The position numbers and the translations under genes were made by a program. From assembly GCA_019095985.1 (NCBI GenBank), contig CM032660.1, positions 25,007,335 through 25,071,334 on the forward strand: a stretch of DNA of 64,000 bases. Direction: 5' to 3'. The notes under the pieces were generated by a model, which was not told the DNA's origin, ran no database searches, and saw only the letters and a list, made by a program, of their open reading frames with translations. The DNA is from Streblospio benedicti. Its lineage: Eukaryota; Annelida; Polychaeta; Spionida; Spionidae. This document shows positions 47,831 through 60,546 of the stretch, one piece after another (the first letter of the stretch is position 1; each line of letters begins with the position of its first letter).

Positions 47831-50800
47831 TTCTCTGTGATACGACGTGACAGCCAGGCGAGGCCATCAGCCACCGGACCAAAGTGGTACTGCTTGGTCA
47901 GTGGCAGTCCCACACCAGCTGTAATGTTGATTTAAGCTTGTTTTAGAATGTAAAGATTCCACTGGGCACTCTGATGAAGGCTTAAGGTTAAAAGCCAGGT
48001 TAAAAGCAGAGCTGTCGGGTCATACAATAATTGTGATTATTGAGTCATGTTCAAGGTGAATACAGAAAAATACTTCTAAGGCCCCTTACATCGGACCGCT
48101 ATAGCACTAGAAGGTAGTTATGTGGAGAGACATTATTAGGTTTTTTTATTTTTTATAACGCATAACTCAAATGATTGACATGTAACAATACTAGTAAAAC
48201 AGAATGTAGAGCGGCATCATACTGGCCATAAAACCCCGCACACCATTTAAACCAAAATGGTACTACTGCTTGAGTAGCATCGTCAGTTTTCACGGCATGA
48301 TATTTCACGAAGCCTTTATAAGTCTATGTTCTCTGCGTACAATGTATATAGCCGTGAGATATGACGAATCTTGCGTAGCTGCAGGACCAATTTATATAAT
48401 TGTATGTAATAACTTAACTGCCAGAGCAATGCATAAGGCCAAAGCAAAAGACTTACAAGGCTGTCAGTACTTCAAAACCGCTTCGTATTCCTGTGTCGGT
48501 CTTGTAATTTCGTACTAATATATTTGGATAGGGTTGGAGGGTACTGACAATCATAATCTATAGTGGTGTCGTATTTTTACTATCTTACTCGCCACCTGAA
48601 CCATAATAGATAGTCCTCCACTTAATTGCATACCCCCATATTCGTAGTCCTTCATGCCTACATTCTAATGAAATATGTTTAACTGTAATGTATCATGGTC
48701 CGTGTGACTTCAAACCATGAGTAGGCCTACATACTGACCGAGAGGATAGGTGATGTAGTCTCTCATGCCCACGGTCTGTGCCAGGGCGACACGCTCTCCC
48801 TGGGGGTCAAGCCCAAGCTCGCGCATCCTGCAATATATCGATGATGACGGGCATATGGAATGACATCACCCCCAAGGTGTTAAATCTTTTCGATCACAAC
48901 TGACTGACCTGGTGCGTAACACACAATCCACGGGGCACATTACAGATTATCTTGACATATTACTGTGCATTGGACGCTAATCACATGGACGTTGTTGTGG
49001 GGTTTTTGTGGGGTTTTGTGTGGGTTTTTTGTGGGTTTTTTGCATAAAGGCTGTGAGTGAAGCCGGCTTGACGGCTTCCTTTCATCATGTATGTTCTATG
49101 ATGTTAAAGAGCTGCAGCCATTAACTGCCATCACTAATTTTGCACTAACTATACTTAAAACTTACATGATTGAGTATTGTCGTGTATTTTGTCTGTAAAG
49201 AATGTTCGACTATTCGTGAACCACGTTTGAGATTTTGTATACATTATGTTAATTGCTTTTTACCTGGAGAGTAGGAATTTAACTGTGTCCATGTTGTGAG
49301 AGCCAAAAGTTAACAGCGAGACGGGACTGCCAGGTCGCTGCGTCTGTAACCATTGTGCGATCATTGAACTTATCGCCTTATGAGACCATTTATTCAATAC
49401 AGACATTACTTGTGCTCATTGCATGTACAAAATTATGACTGCAAGAAAGCAACATATACATTCGTATTAAAGTCCAAACACTATTCGATTCCTAACAGTA
49501 AAGCTAATACATATTAGACCGTGTATTCGATGTACATAATGGTCACAATAGTCATATAGCAATTTTATCAAATCCATTTTACTGGTTACGCTTTCATTTA
49601 AATATGAAGCTTTATTCTCACCCTATTTTGGTATACTGTGAAAAGCCTACTGACCTGGTCAAGTAGGTATTCTGCCACCTTGTGATACATGTCTGTGGTG
49701 GCATCATACGTCGGGTTGATGGGATCTTCGTAACCCTGTTCAGCTGCCAGCCGACGCTCCTGGTCATGGGGTTAAGATTAAACTGACTTGGATCACTAAA
49801 ATACTTGCGTTCGTTCAACATTTCCCATCCTAGGGCTTATTCAATTCAGAATTTATTGAAAATAACCCGTAATTCAAGTAACCCATTTTTTAGGAACATT
49901 TTTCAAGTCATCGGCCAGTCAGAAGTTCAGGAATTGTTCGGCCACGTCAAACGTGTGCCCTTGCTTGCAAAAGTAAAAAAACAAGGTTATTGGTGTGTTA
50001 CGTAGGGCGTAGAGTCTAGGTGAACCAAGCGAACGTCTTCCATAAACTTAACCCACTTGGAGATATTGTACCAATGGATTATGTACAGAGTAAAAGAGAT
50101 TCCCGTTTATAGCAATAATGAAGATTACCAAAAAAAAAAGAGAAGCTCAATAGGGTCTACTCGGTAACCTACCTCTACAATATAGGCGCCTCTCACGATC
50201 TTGGCTGCAAACTGGAAACCTTCTTTAGTGGCGAGCTCAACGTCACGCCGCACCAGGTCATAGGTTCTCTAAACAAAACATTATGGTAGTATGAAAACAT
50301 GCTTCTTTTAGGTACCGTACATGACAATGGTGGAATACCCATATTGACAAGCAAATTGACTAGGTTGTTTACTGGCCCATGCTATAACTAAGAGTGGTTG
50401 GTGTATCCATGGTGATGAATTCTGCCATCTGTCGGATTTGACTAATGTGCCTGCCAATAGGATAGAGGTCAGTTGACAAATGCTTTTAAAAGGATTGGGC
50501 AATACTACGCACCGGCCCACCTGTAAGGAAAATCCCACATCCACGTGCCCCTTTCAAACTACCTGCATGTTCCTCTAAACATAACACCCACCAATGTGCA
50601 CTGTTGCACTGGTAGTCATTGGACAGTACGACCTTGCGCTGCTTACAGATTTGCGTAGATCCATATCATCACAATTGTAAATCACACAAACGGAACAAGA
50701 CAACTTGTCACAAATCTGGATAGTCATCTGACGCTAACCTTGCGGTAGCACTGGTACGTGTTGGACAGAACCGGCTCGTGGCGGTTGTGGGTTCGCATCT

Positions 50801-53800
50801 GGTCCAGCACCAAGGTGTCGATGGCGTCCTGCAGGTAGGACTGCTCGGCGTCCCACAGGATGCGTACACCACACGCAGAAGCGTGCTGAAACACAAAACA
50901 TCTTCTAATTGAGATCAGATCTATGCAGGTTAAGCAGACCACCTCACTATTCTGAATACAGTACCCCACGTGTGTGGGTTTTTTCCCAGAAAAACGCGTG
51001 TACATGTACGTGTGTGCATTCGTCTAGTCTCTGGGATCGTGAAGGTAGGACTGCTCCGCACCTGGCATGAAGTGAAGACTGTGTAGAAGTATGTTAGGTG
51101 AGCAAAGCAACGGAGACGATTAAGATTACGTAGCCCTGCTCACCATCCGAATTATTTACACATCACATGAAGCCCCATGCTGAAAAAAAACTGAGACACA
51201 TAATCCAAGCCCCATTCACTATTATGTAAATCTCTAATGTTGCATAATATTAAGATATATAGTAAAAGCCGCACCTGGCTGAGCTCGGTCATCTGGTCAT
51301 ACACTCTGTTGATCTCATTCATCACAACAGCTTCATCAGCAACCTGTCAACACGGAGCAACATCAACATCACACCAGGTGTACTTCTCATGCCTCCTGCT
51401 TTTTGCAGCACGGCGCTGACTTCTACTCATTATGATCTGGTAATGGTACAGAGAGTTTGCAAGATTTTCTATTTGAACTTGCACAAGGTAGAAGTCAGCA
51501 AATCTCTAGATAGCACTACCAAAATCATATGCAGACGTCAGCAGCATGCCACAGAATAGTGAAAAACAATATTCTAAAATATCTATCGGCTTATGAAGAT
51601 GTTTCGTTAAGGTATAAGCTGACTAGTCATGAATGTTTATGTGCTGATTACATGATTGGTGACAGATTAGCAATCACCAATAACTATATACATTGTAACT
51701 ATACATATAAATAGCGAATTATTCAAGTAGTGCCATAGTTTTAATAGTTACAAATACCTGACCATGCTTCCTTAATACATTATACATTTCTAGATGAAAT
51801 GGTATGCTAGTTTTCAATGACGTCGTCCATTGATTGTCACTTCTGGAGATCTTAAACTCACTCTGATTGGCTACAAACTTTGCTGCTGCTTCTTCAACAA
51901 GTTTCTATTAAAATATGAAGGCAAGATATATTGTATATTGCATGCCATAGTTATAGCCTCTTGAATATTATGTGATAATAATGAAATAAACTTTATGCTG
52001 TGTATTTCGTCTTCCCAACTAACATTGGGCATTCAATAATATGATATATAGTTTAGGCATATATACACACTTGTCTTTCTATCATTACCTTTGTGCTTTG
52101 ACAAGTTGCAGCCTTCTCCAACAGAGAGTTGTTGTTGCAAATAACCCCATTGAATTTTTCCTGCAAAAAGAATTGTGTACAGTGTTGTACATTTAGCTAC
52201 AAGTGCTAATGCTCATCAAATACCAAAGAAGGTTTTAACGTTAAAGGCATGAATTTACATTATAATGGAATATTTAGAACATTACAAATTGCATGACACA
52301 TACATAGTTTGGCTATCAGTACTAGTAGAACATGCTAACCAGTTCATAAAAACGTTAATGAAGCCCTAGTCTGGCATTCATGAATGTTAATTCCCTGTGT
52401 TTAAAAGTACGGTAGGAGATTTTAAATACGTGGGTCTGAGGGTGTCTCGCAATTTAGCACTGTACAACAACTACAATACATCACCAGCGTCAACTATCGG
52501 GAAACAGCTGAATGACATACCAAGTCGTCTGGTAAGATGAGGAATGTCAGCTTGAAGGCCGTCTTGGGTCGCACCGGGTCAGATCCTTCATTGAAAAAAT
52601 GAATCAAATATATAATTGTCACTTAACATTTACCTTAACCCACAATGGCCACTATAAGTGTCTTACTTAATACCTTAACACCAACGTCCTTCAAGCTGTC
52701 ACTGTACCTGCGGCTGCGACCGCCCAGTCGATGGACGTCCTCATGGCATCGAAGTTGCGGTCAAACATGGCACGGACGGACTCCGTTGCTACGCGCGAAC
52801 TGTGCCGGAATACAGATAAAGATAAAATTAATTTACACACATGCAATACACCCATATCCGTACGTATATACAGTACACGAAATGATCTATTAAAGATGAT
52901 GTAGTTGCAAACCATTTGCAGCAAATGTAAATGTATTGTTTGTAGATCAAAAATAGGATTCTAGCGAGCTTTCACAACTACAACACAATGTCGCACTTGA
53001 CGACTACAATACCAAAGCTATAACCGATGCAACTATCGGGATTGCCAGACGCTACTACCACTCACTGAACTACCCCTGTACACCCGCTGACAGTCCACCC
53101 TCTGACAACCCACCTGACCACGCCATGCACCTCCGCCCCCGTGTAGCCCAGCTGGATGCGCACGCCCAGTTCCCGTCGGTTTGCCGACGTCTTCGCCACC
53201 ACAGACTCCTGGGTATCGCCTGGAAAGGCAGACTGTCATGATGTATCACAATGCAAACATGCAGTTAACGTTTGCGTTGTGGAGTCATGCTGCAACTTGC
53301 ACCATGACGACCGTGGTTTATATATTGGTCTGAGGTGATACAGCTGTAACGATAACATTTTTATTTTATTTATTTATTTGTTTTTCAAATAGAAATTACC
53401 TATGTGGATAGATAAGCTTGATAAGTTTTGAACTTGAGATGCTACATATCAGTATCACTGACTAAATTCAAAACTAGTGCAATCGGCATGTGCGTTCTTA
53501 TGTATTACTCGTCGTGCAACAAGATTCTAAATTCTAAGTTCTAAGTCGTTTGAAACGTTTTGACTGCATTGAATCTGACTGCATTCTAAATACAAATGTA
53601 AGTATCCATGTTGAAAATAGACGAGGGCCGGCTGGGAAACCGTGAAGCTCAAATATATAATCCTCACCCACACACACGCACTGACCTATCATAAACTGTT
53701 TGTAGAGGGTCTGTCTGATGATCCAGTAGAACACGGACTGGCCCACCAGCCGCTCCAGGGTGGTCAGGATCTGCATAAATGTGTGTATAAAATGTCTACA

Positions 53801-54142
53801 GTACACAGGAGAAAGGTAGATTCAGGTTTTCACACATATATGTATAGTAGAAATGTCCGTTAACCCAAATCACACGGATCATTCCAGTGGCAGATCCTAA
53901 TGACCACAATCTTTCCCGCTGATTGATGTATTAGATACTTTTTTCCAATATAAAACTATTAGTTTCTATGTCTTCACAACTAAAACTGTGTTCCACTACC
54001 ATGCGAACGTAGTTTAGTTTTAGAAATGTAAATATACATGTACAAACCTTCGCTTGGTTATCCACCAGCCAATCGAAACTACACAATCCAAAAACCAAAT
54101 ACGCCCTTAATAGTTCAGAAAATCGCTTATTGCTGTATGCGC
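47752..54142 (-). CDS. PRODH: Proline dehydrogenase, mitochondrial (5' end not located)
   Basis: Fourteen minus-strand exons, all GT-AG and phase-consistent: 54,142-54,048; 53,770-53,686; 53,219-53,114; 52,799-52,708; 52,585-52,521; 52,160-52,089; 51,904-51,758; 51,343-51,275; 50,885-50,739; 50,268-50,173; 49,759-49,655; 49,343-49,264; 48,827-48,739; 47,918-47,752. They give about 470 residues; the human protein has 600. Family landmarks in order are SELLRAYLVFGLCS, AFKLTFL (flavin-barrel Lys), VRILWDAEQSYLQ, NTYQCY, AAKIVRGAY, YEDPINPTYDAT, GSHNMDT and SRRITENRG. The last holds the Arg pair that binds the proline carboxylate. The enzyme oxidises proline to pyrroline-5-carboxylate with FAD at the inner mitochondrial membrane. 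PRODH1 and the hydroxyproline enzyme PRODH2 are not separable by eye. Exon 54,142 enters in phase 1, so at least one 5' exon with the targeting peptide is missing. Confidence 0.93.
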
Positions 54143-55205
54143 CTTTGTAACATAACTTGTCTATTGACTGGATGTCAGGAATCGAACTCCAAACCTTGCA
54201 TATAGCATCCTGTCTTTCTGTTGAACACTCATTACTCTGACGTTTGGTTCCTGTATGATAAAACGATAATCTGGGTGTTAAAATAAGTTCTTTTCGCATC
54301 AAGCAACCACTCCATATACGTTTGTGGGCTAATCCCAATGATGATTTTACCTGCACTTGAAACATTTTGTTTGGTATGCAATTAAAACAGTGATGAATAA
54401 TCAATGCGTAATGAGTTGTTTGCGACTTCTACTGTGTTTTTGTAGACGTATGGCCCTGTTATCGTTGTTATCTCTCAGACCTTCGGTCCTTCTACAATCT
54501 GCAAGTTCACAGCTTTGTATTGCCTTATGCTGCTATTTTTAAAACAATAATAAAAAATAATGTGAATGTCTTAGATCCCAGTGAGCTGTGGTGGGATGAC
54601 ATGTTGTGTCGTGTGTTTGAGCATAATAACTGATCTTGGGTTGGTTCGTTTCATAGGGCACAAATACATTTCATAATGTACTCCAAAAATAACACAGTGT
54701 GTTTTGTTTAAATGAGCCCTTTAATTTAATATTGTTGTACTACTCTTGGTTGTAAACTACGCATTTCTTTATATCCTTGGGGTTCTGCTTTGGATAACTT
54801 CGATATTTTTACAGTATATCCTTTTTTGTTTATGTAGTCTATATGTATAATTTAGTGTTTTTCATATGGTGGATGGCAGGTTATGTGAGAATATGACGAA
54901 GGCATTATTTTTCAAAAGAAACTGAGTGAGTAGAATCTATGTCAATTTAAGTATATGAAATCCTTTTATATACTTTCAATGATATAAACATCGGTTCATA
55001 ACAACCCAGTTTGAAAAAGTCAATATGCTAAAATCATGTCACCATATCAATGAACTGGTTAGTACCAGTATTATTTGCTTGATACACAGAAAGGGTCAAT
55101 AACATACACTGAGCATTGTAGAAGTCAAAGTAGTAAAGCTATTTTGTAAAAGGCATATTGATGATGCTGTAGTGAAGTTCAATTACCCTAAGAGTTCATG
55201 CAACC

Positions 55206-55257
55206 CACTCTGAGTATCAGATGTCCTGAAGAGACTTGACATCTGATACTCGGAGTA
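55206..55257. mobile_element. 52-base palindromic insert with 8-base target duplication
   Basis: ATGCAACC occurs directly on both sides (55,198-55,205 and 55,258-55,265). Between them ACTCTGAGTATCAGATGTC pairs with its far arm over 19 bases with one mismatch around a 12-base loop. This fits a minimal foldback transposon relic of hAT type. Confidence 0.6.
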
Positions 55258-55351
55258 ATGCAACCACACTCATTATTCATATCACTTGAGTTTTGCTGCA
55301 TTCTGATTGGCCCGTAACCAATAACAAGTTTAGGTGGGCTTACCAACTTAC

Positions 55352-55388
55352 CAGTCAATATTTGCAAGATTAACCGACAGATGCACAT
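55352..55388 (-). CDS. Possible first coding exon of PRODH
   Basis: An ATG at 55,388 opens 12 codons (MCICRLILQILT) and reaches a GTAAGT donor in phase 1, the phase required by the exon at 54,142. It is short and not clearly a mitochondrial targeting peptide, so this may be coincidence. Confidence 0.2.
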
Positions 55389-56403
55389 TGATAACTCACA
55401 TGAAAGTTATACATCAGTAGATAGCTTTCATCATAGTTTCACACCAAGGTTTCAATTCAGTTTTACGTGATGTTTGTGGCCGTGCTTCTTCTAAAGAGTT
55501 GCATAGCGTTTTGGCTAACACAAAATAGCACCCTTAAATTTGGTGTTCAAGATCACCACGCCCTATTTCACGGTTAGACGTCATGGTAGCTTCCCATTTC
55601 TACAGAACTTGACTTGCCAATGATCTCTCAATCCAGGCTGTGGTGGCGGCTGATGAAGATGCCCCGGTAGCGTATGAAGACCAGACAACTTGGTAGACTG
55701 GAACAATTTACTGCGTGGCGTAGAAGCAGGCTACGGGATAACCTTTTTATTAAGACCATCTCTATACAGATATAATCTTTGCAATGAGATCACTGTTACT
55801 GTGCATGTGCAAATCCTCCATATTCATGTAGATATAGAGAGCGCTAGCTACACTACATCTAATGTTTAGTCCACGTACGTATACAACAAGGTGTGTGACA
55901 GCGAAGACGTGTTTGGACATCCATAACGCACACTACTTGGCTGTTTCGCAGTACGTACGGTTGCGTTGTGATTGTGCCATTGTCTACTGTGCATTGGTGG
56001 GTCGTACACACTATATAAAATCATAGAAACGCAAAACTTTAATCTCATTTGTGGACTGATTTCTAAAGTTTTTGACAATATAATCAACCTAGTTCCAACG
56101 CCATAGAAAACGTAAATAACAAAGAATGTATCATTTATGAAAGTAGTTTTACATTGTTGGTTCCAATTTAATTGCCCATTTTAAAATTCACCATATAAAC
56201 ACAGATTAGTTAAACAGTTTGACTAATCTGTGATATAAAAATTATACCAGCACATCATTCATGTCAATACACGGATTCCCACTGGACCTCTAATTTCATG
56301 AATGAGACTTCAGCACAATACAGGAAGGGCACGTTGGAATTTGAAGGCATGAATATAGTGTGTAAAGGATTACATATAATTGACAGAAAATACAAAACCA
56401 GAA

Positions 56404-56721
56404 TACTCTAGAATTCAGATATTTTATTAATTTCTGAACATGTTAAGAATTAAAATAAATGCTTACAACTAGTATGTCAGTCCACTAATATAAAAATATA
56501 ACTCCAAAATACTCTAGAATTCAGTTATTTTATTAATTTCTGAACATGTTAAGAATTAAAATAAATGCTTACAACTAGTATGTCAGTCCACTAATATAAA
56601 AATATAAATCTAGAATACTCTAGAATTCAGTTATCTTATTAATTTCTACACATCTTGAAATAAATGCTTACAACTAAAATATCAGTCCACTACATCTGGA
56701 AATATAAAAACTGTATCAAAT
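56404..56721. repeat. Three tandem copies of a 106-base unit in the TRIM-MATH 3' flank
   Basis: Units start at 56,404, 56,510 and 56,616 with TACTCTAGAATTCAG. The first two are almost identical and the third is diverged. The first two units carry AATAAA on the minus strand, about 270-380 bases past the TRIM-MATH stop, so they may offer repeated polyadenylation signals. Confidence 0.85.
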
Positions 56722-56796
56722 TCACCATAAGATCTACAAATATTCAACAAATGCACTAAAAATAAGATGATGGCAAGTCTAAAAGGCACTTTTTTC

Positions 56797-58137
56797 TTAT
56801 TGGTTGTTGTTACTGTCTATAGCAGAGTTCTTATCATTGCATTTGTGGGTGAAAATCTTTGCTTGTATTGTGACACAATTATAATAAACATAGCCATTTG
56901 AGGGGTCCAAAAATTGTTTTCTCCCAATAAATTTTGCGTAACCCCAATCATTCTCGCTCCTCGTAAATATATGCTTGGCTTTTCTAACCAAATCTGGCTT
57001 GGATTTACTTTTTAGTATCAGTTCATATTTCACTTCTTCTGACATGTCCTTTTCCGTTAAAACAGATGAATTGCAGAGGTAAATTTCTAAGTATTTGCTG
57101 CGCATCTTTGCTGCTATTAGCCACGATTGATTTAAATAATCAAAGTGTGAGCTGTAGTAAAAGTTTTCAGATTCTATAAACTTTTCTACTGTTGAAATAT
57201 ACCAAGTGAATTCATTATTGGGTATAAACTTCCCGAAATTTCCAAAAGAAGGTGGGGCAAGTGACTTTCTAACAAAATCCACACTTGGACCGAAATTGGT
57301 AGCAATTTCTTCCATAACAGAAAAAATATTTTCATTTTTTTCAAGTGCTTGAAAAGTTGCAAAAGCATTGGAGTCCTTATTTTCAACAAGAGATTTTAAT
57401 GTCGCCAAATCTTGATTAACTTCATCAAGCTTTTCTTTCAATGAATCATATTTTGTATCAATTTTTAAAACATGCCCTTCATGTTCACTTTCAATTTCTT
57501 TCACCACGTTATCTTTCCATTCTTTAGCTCGGGCAATAACCTCTTTCTCTCTTTCCAACACACTTTCAATATTCTTTTGTTTGGCTTCACAAACTTCTTT
57601 TTGCAAAACTGAATAGACACCATCAATTTCCTTTGCATATTTGATGAGCAAGTTTTCTTTTGTCTCTATTTTCTTTCTCATTTCTTCAAAGGCCGTTGAA
57701 TAATCTTCTAGCGGGTGGTTGGCATGGGGCCCATCTTTTAATTTCAAGATACAAAACTTGCAAAGTCCGATATTACATTTGGTGCAAAGAAACCAAAATT
57801 GTTTATTGCCATGTCGTTCACAAGCAAATATATCACTTTCGTCTAACAGGGTTTCTTCTTTATGCCCCGGATAGGTATCGACCAAATTGTTAATCGTTGG
57901 ATTAGTAGGAAGATCATCCGAAATACAACTCGTAGAAATAGTGAATTCCTTCTTGCAAAGTGGACACAGTAGTTCCTTGCCTTCCTCGCGGGCCTTGATC
58001 ACATACTTCGTCAAACACGAAGAGCAAAAAGTATGATAACATGGCAAACCTTTAGGCTCACGACTTGTGTGGTTATATAGCTCGTAGCAGAGTGAACATG
58101 TAATATTATCCTTCAATGTCGCCAAATACTCATCCAT
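56797..58137 (-). CDS. TRIM37-like E3 ubiquitin ligase (RING, B-box, coiled coil, MATH)
   Basis: One uninterrupted minus-strand frame of 446 residues. The RING is C14, C17, C33, H35, C38, C41, C58, C61 (C3HC4). The B-box is C106, H109, C118, C121, C126, C129, H138, H141. A charged coiled coil covers about 150-275. Residues 310-429 fit a MATH/TRAF-like domain: FTWYIST at the start, WLIAAKM, WGYAKFI and the closing NGYVYYNCVTIQAKI. RING-B-box-coiled coil-MATH is the order of TRIM37, which is far longer (964 residues in human) and intron-rich. The single exon and short length suggest a retrocopy-derived or lineage-expanded member. By family it should be a ubiquitin ligase with MATH binding the target; the substrate is unknown. 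The start lies in a fair context (AAAAATGG). No defects seen, so it looks functional. Confidence 0.88.
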   Translation of the reverse strand: MDEYLATLKDNITCSLCYELYNHTSREPKGLPCYHTFCSSCLTKYVIKAREEGKELLCPLCKKEFTISTSCISDDLPTNPTINNLVDTYPGHKEETLLDESDIFACERHGNKQFWFLCTKCNIGLCKFCILKLKDGPHANHPLEDYSTAFEEMRKKIETKENLLIKYAKEIDGVYSVLQKEVCEAKQKNIESVLEREKEVIARAKEWKDNVVKEIESEHEGHVLKIDTKYDSLKEKLDEVNQDLATLKSLVENKDSNAFATFQALEKNENIFSVMEEIATNFGPSVDFVRKSLAPPSFGNFGKFIPNNEFTWYISTVEKFIESENFYYSSHFDYLNQSWLIAAKMRSKYLEIYLCNSSVLTEKDMSEEVKYELILKSKSKPDLVRKAKHIFTRSENDWGYAKFIGRKQFLDPSNGYVYYNCVTIQAKIFTHKCNDKNSAIDSNNNQ

Positions 58138-58139
58138 TT

Positions 58140-59525
58140 TTGCAGAAGTCTGTGTCTAAAGGCGGGCGAAATACTGTCACTAATCCTTTTCTCAATATAC
58201 TGGTGTATTATGGGGATTATCGGTCATAGTACCTTGCTGTGTACCCATGTACCGTGTCTAAAAACATATTCGCCGAAAGAGTGTTCATTACGTACTGAGG
58301 GGGGTGGTAATTTGCCGAGCGTGATGCTTGAAACTTGTGTGCCACCCCACCCCCCCCTGTTAAGTTCATGTCTTACACAAAATAGTAAAAAATTCACCCT
58401 TTATCGCGTACCTAGATCTACCTAGGTTTGTGTAAATTGATTGAGATACATGTACCTATTACAGTTTATTTACAGTATTTGGTGAAGCATAATAATTTTA
58501 CCAAGGATTCTGTAAGACGAAATTTGACATGGGTCTTTTATAAACTCTTAGAACTAGCATTGTTCTTCTACCAAATTGTTTTTTGTGCATGTAAAATCTT
58601 GTTCCATGTTGAAACAAATATGTTCATAATGTGGTCAATGTATTGTCTTTGCTAGTCAAACATTTTTCCATCATGAGTGTTATAGTTCATAAAAAAATAT
58701 GTGCATGGTCTAAAAATGCAAATCAGAATTGTGGCTGATGCATCTTCCGTAAAAAAATGGTTCCTTCACTGCCTTAACAACTTTGTTGGCCCTCCACCCT
58801 GGCATAGTTCCCTCTCCCTTGGCATAGGTGAAAGTTTTCTGGCCCGCTACCCCTTATCCCCACCCCCCAACACTTTTACCGACACCCCCTCCACCAGTGT
58901 TTTCTGAGCACTCCCTTATCCAGGATGGGGTCAGCTCTATAGTCCCCCGTCTCATTGGTCTCCCGTCTCATTGTTCCCCCATCATGGAATATAATACTGT
59001 TATATATATGGTTTTCAGGGATGGATCTAAGTGCTGAGGATGTATAATGAGGGCTATGTATTTAAGGACAGAGCCCACCCTCCCTAAAACCGTTTGAAAT
59101 TCTGAGTGCTCACAGCTTTTAAGTTACACTTGTCAGAAGACTGATGTAATGGTGGATTTGAGATAGAGGGGGTGAAAATGTGGAGATAATGTGAGTCGAC
59201 GTTACGTAATATGATTATCTATATCAGAAGTGCTCAGAGAGCCCAGCGTCGCTAATACAACATTGACTCATGGACTAAGGTTTTTCTAGTGATACTGTGC
59301 TCTTTTCCAGAGCACTTTTGATCCAGTTTTGTTGGTTATATATATCATATATTATGGATAAAAATTATTTATTCGTTTGTTGCTTTCCGTATCTTACTAA
59401 TATTATATAGAAATAGGAATGGGAAAAATAAGACTGTCAAATGTTCAAAATGATTTAAAAGTTGCAAAAACAATATATATGTTGCATTTTTCATCTTTAT
59501 TCAGTTTTTATATTTCACCTCTTTT
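58140..59525. other. Intergenic sequence
   Basis: No gene supported. 58,770-58,990 is C-rich. 58,945-58,975 holds the motif CCCGTCTCATTGGT twice. 59,226-59,331 is a repeat relic listed separately. Confidence 0.4.
59226..59331. repeat. Foldback relic of the GTGCTCAGAGAGCACAGCG family
   Basis: It starts AGAAGTGCTCAGAGAGC and ends CCAGAGCACTTTTGATC, so both termini of the family lie about 100 bases apart with most of the interior gone. Another fragment lies at 60,668-60,730. Confidence 0.65.
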
Positions 59526-59544
59526 GAAATGTATGTAATTTTAT

Positions 59545-59783
59545 ATTCTATTATGTTATGCTATATTATGTCATGTCATGTCATGTTATGTTATGCTATG
59601 TTACGTTGCTATGTTATGTTATGCTATGTTTGTTATGTTATGTTATGTTATGTTATGTTATGTTATGTTTTGCTATGTTATGTTATGTTATGCTATGCTA
59701 TGTTATGTTATGTTATGGTATGTTATGGTATGTTATGTTATACTATGCTATGCTATGTTATGGAATGTTATGTTATGTTATAA
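59545..59783. repeat. (TATGT/TATGC)n pentanucleotide repeat
   Basis: About 45 five-base units with mixed T/C at the last position. It is open in three frames, producing spurious Cys/Tyr/Met/Leu-rich translations. Confidence 0.95.
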
Positions 59784-60099
59784 CATTTGATAAAAATGAA
59801 AACAGTAAAAATTAAGAATAGATGAACTCTAAATTTTTGTACCAGATGTTTGTGAAATATAAAATATAAAAAAGAAAGATGTTCTGGTTGGATGGTATTT
59901 TTTTCCGCAATATATACCTGTAATGATATATAAAATACGTATCTGTTACAGACATGTTAACGAAGCAAGAATAAAACAAAATAATAATATAATAAATTAG
60001 TAAGAGTTCCAACCAAAAATAAATAAACATGTGACCCAATTAATATCAACATACATTAGAACAAAATGTTCGTTGAACTTGTCAGAAACTGTGAAATAT

Positions 60100-60546
60100 T
60101 CACACTCTTTTTCTGACAACAAACTTCCTCTTACGAGGTACAATGTCAACTTCTGAGTCACATGTGATGAGTGCTGTGTTTCTGTTGATCTTAAACTTCC
60201 TCTTTCTCGACATGTCCATTTCACTGGAACTTGAGGAACTTGACGATCTTGCTTTGCTACTCTTCACAGAATTCACAAAGAACTCCTTGTAGACTCCGTT
60301 TGGATTTGCAAAGTCTAATTCTGTAGATGGACGGGACTTGTACACGAGTCGCTCTTCCTTAGTCTCGGGCAAATCAGAATCTGTAACTTGAGGCACAGTA
60401 GCGATGTTGAGTACTGTTTCTGGAGATTCTGGCTGTGATTTCTGGAAGAACTCCTTGTAATACCCATCGCGACTCGCGAAGTCTAATTCTGTGAACGGAC
60501 GGGGCTTGAACTTGCTGACGACTGGTTCTGTCAATTTTTCTTCCAT
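60100..60546 (-). CDS. Small basic protein with two internal repeats, unknown family
   Basis: A single 148-residue frame. Residues 14-37 and 70-93 are clear copies of one another: K(P/S)RP(F/S)TELDFA, then a G and YKEFF. A Ser run follows (about 99-107), then two basic stretches, RKRKFKI and RKRKFVVRKRV, which look like nuclear localisation signals. The start codon has a strong context (ACCCATGG). Repeat conservation at the protein level across diverged DNA argues that the frame is translated. I do not recognise the TELDFA...YKEFF motif. It may be a linear binding motif present twice. Additional exons cannot be excluded. Confidence 0.6.
   Translation of the reverse strand: MEEKLTEPVVSKFKPRPFTELDFASRDGYYKEFFQKSQPESPETVLNIATVPQVTDSDLPETKEERLVYKSRPSTELDFANPNGVYKEFFVNSVKSSKARSSSSSSSSEMDMSRKRKFKINRNTALITCDSEVDIVPRKRKFVVRKRV

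Larger units (their letters stand above)
54410..56400. other. Non-coding sequence between PRODH and the TRIM-MATH gene
   Basis: It should contain the PRODH promoter and first exon. A 52-base palindromic insert lies at 55,206-55,257. 56,200-56,231 is a short hairpin (CACAGATTAGT with ACTAATCTGTG). Nothing else recognised. Confidence 0.4.

Noticed and set aside
55206-55257. miRNA precursor
   Set aside because: The 19-base stem is too short for a typical animal pre-miRNA, and the flanking 8-base duplication fits a transposon relic better.
59529-59815. Overlapping frames rich in Met, Leu, Cys and Tyr over the TATGT array
   Set aside because: Pentanucleotide repeat artefact.
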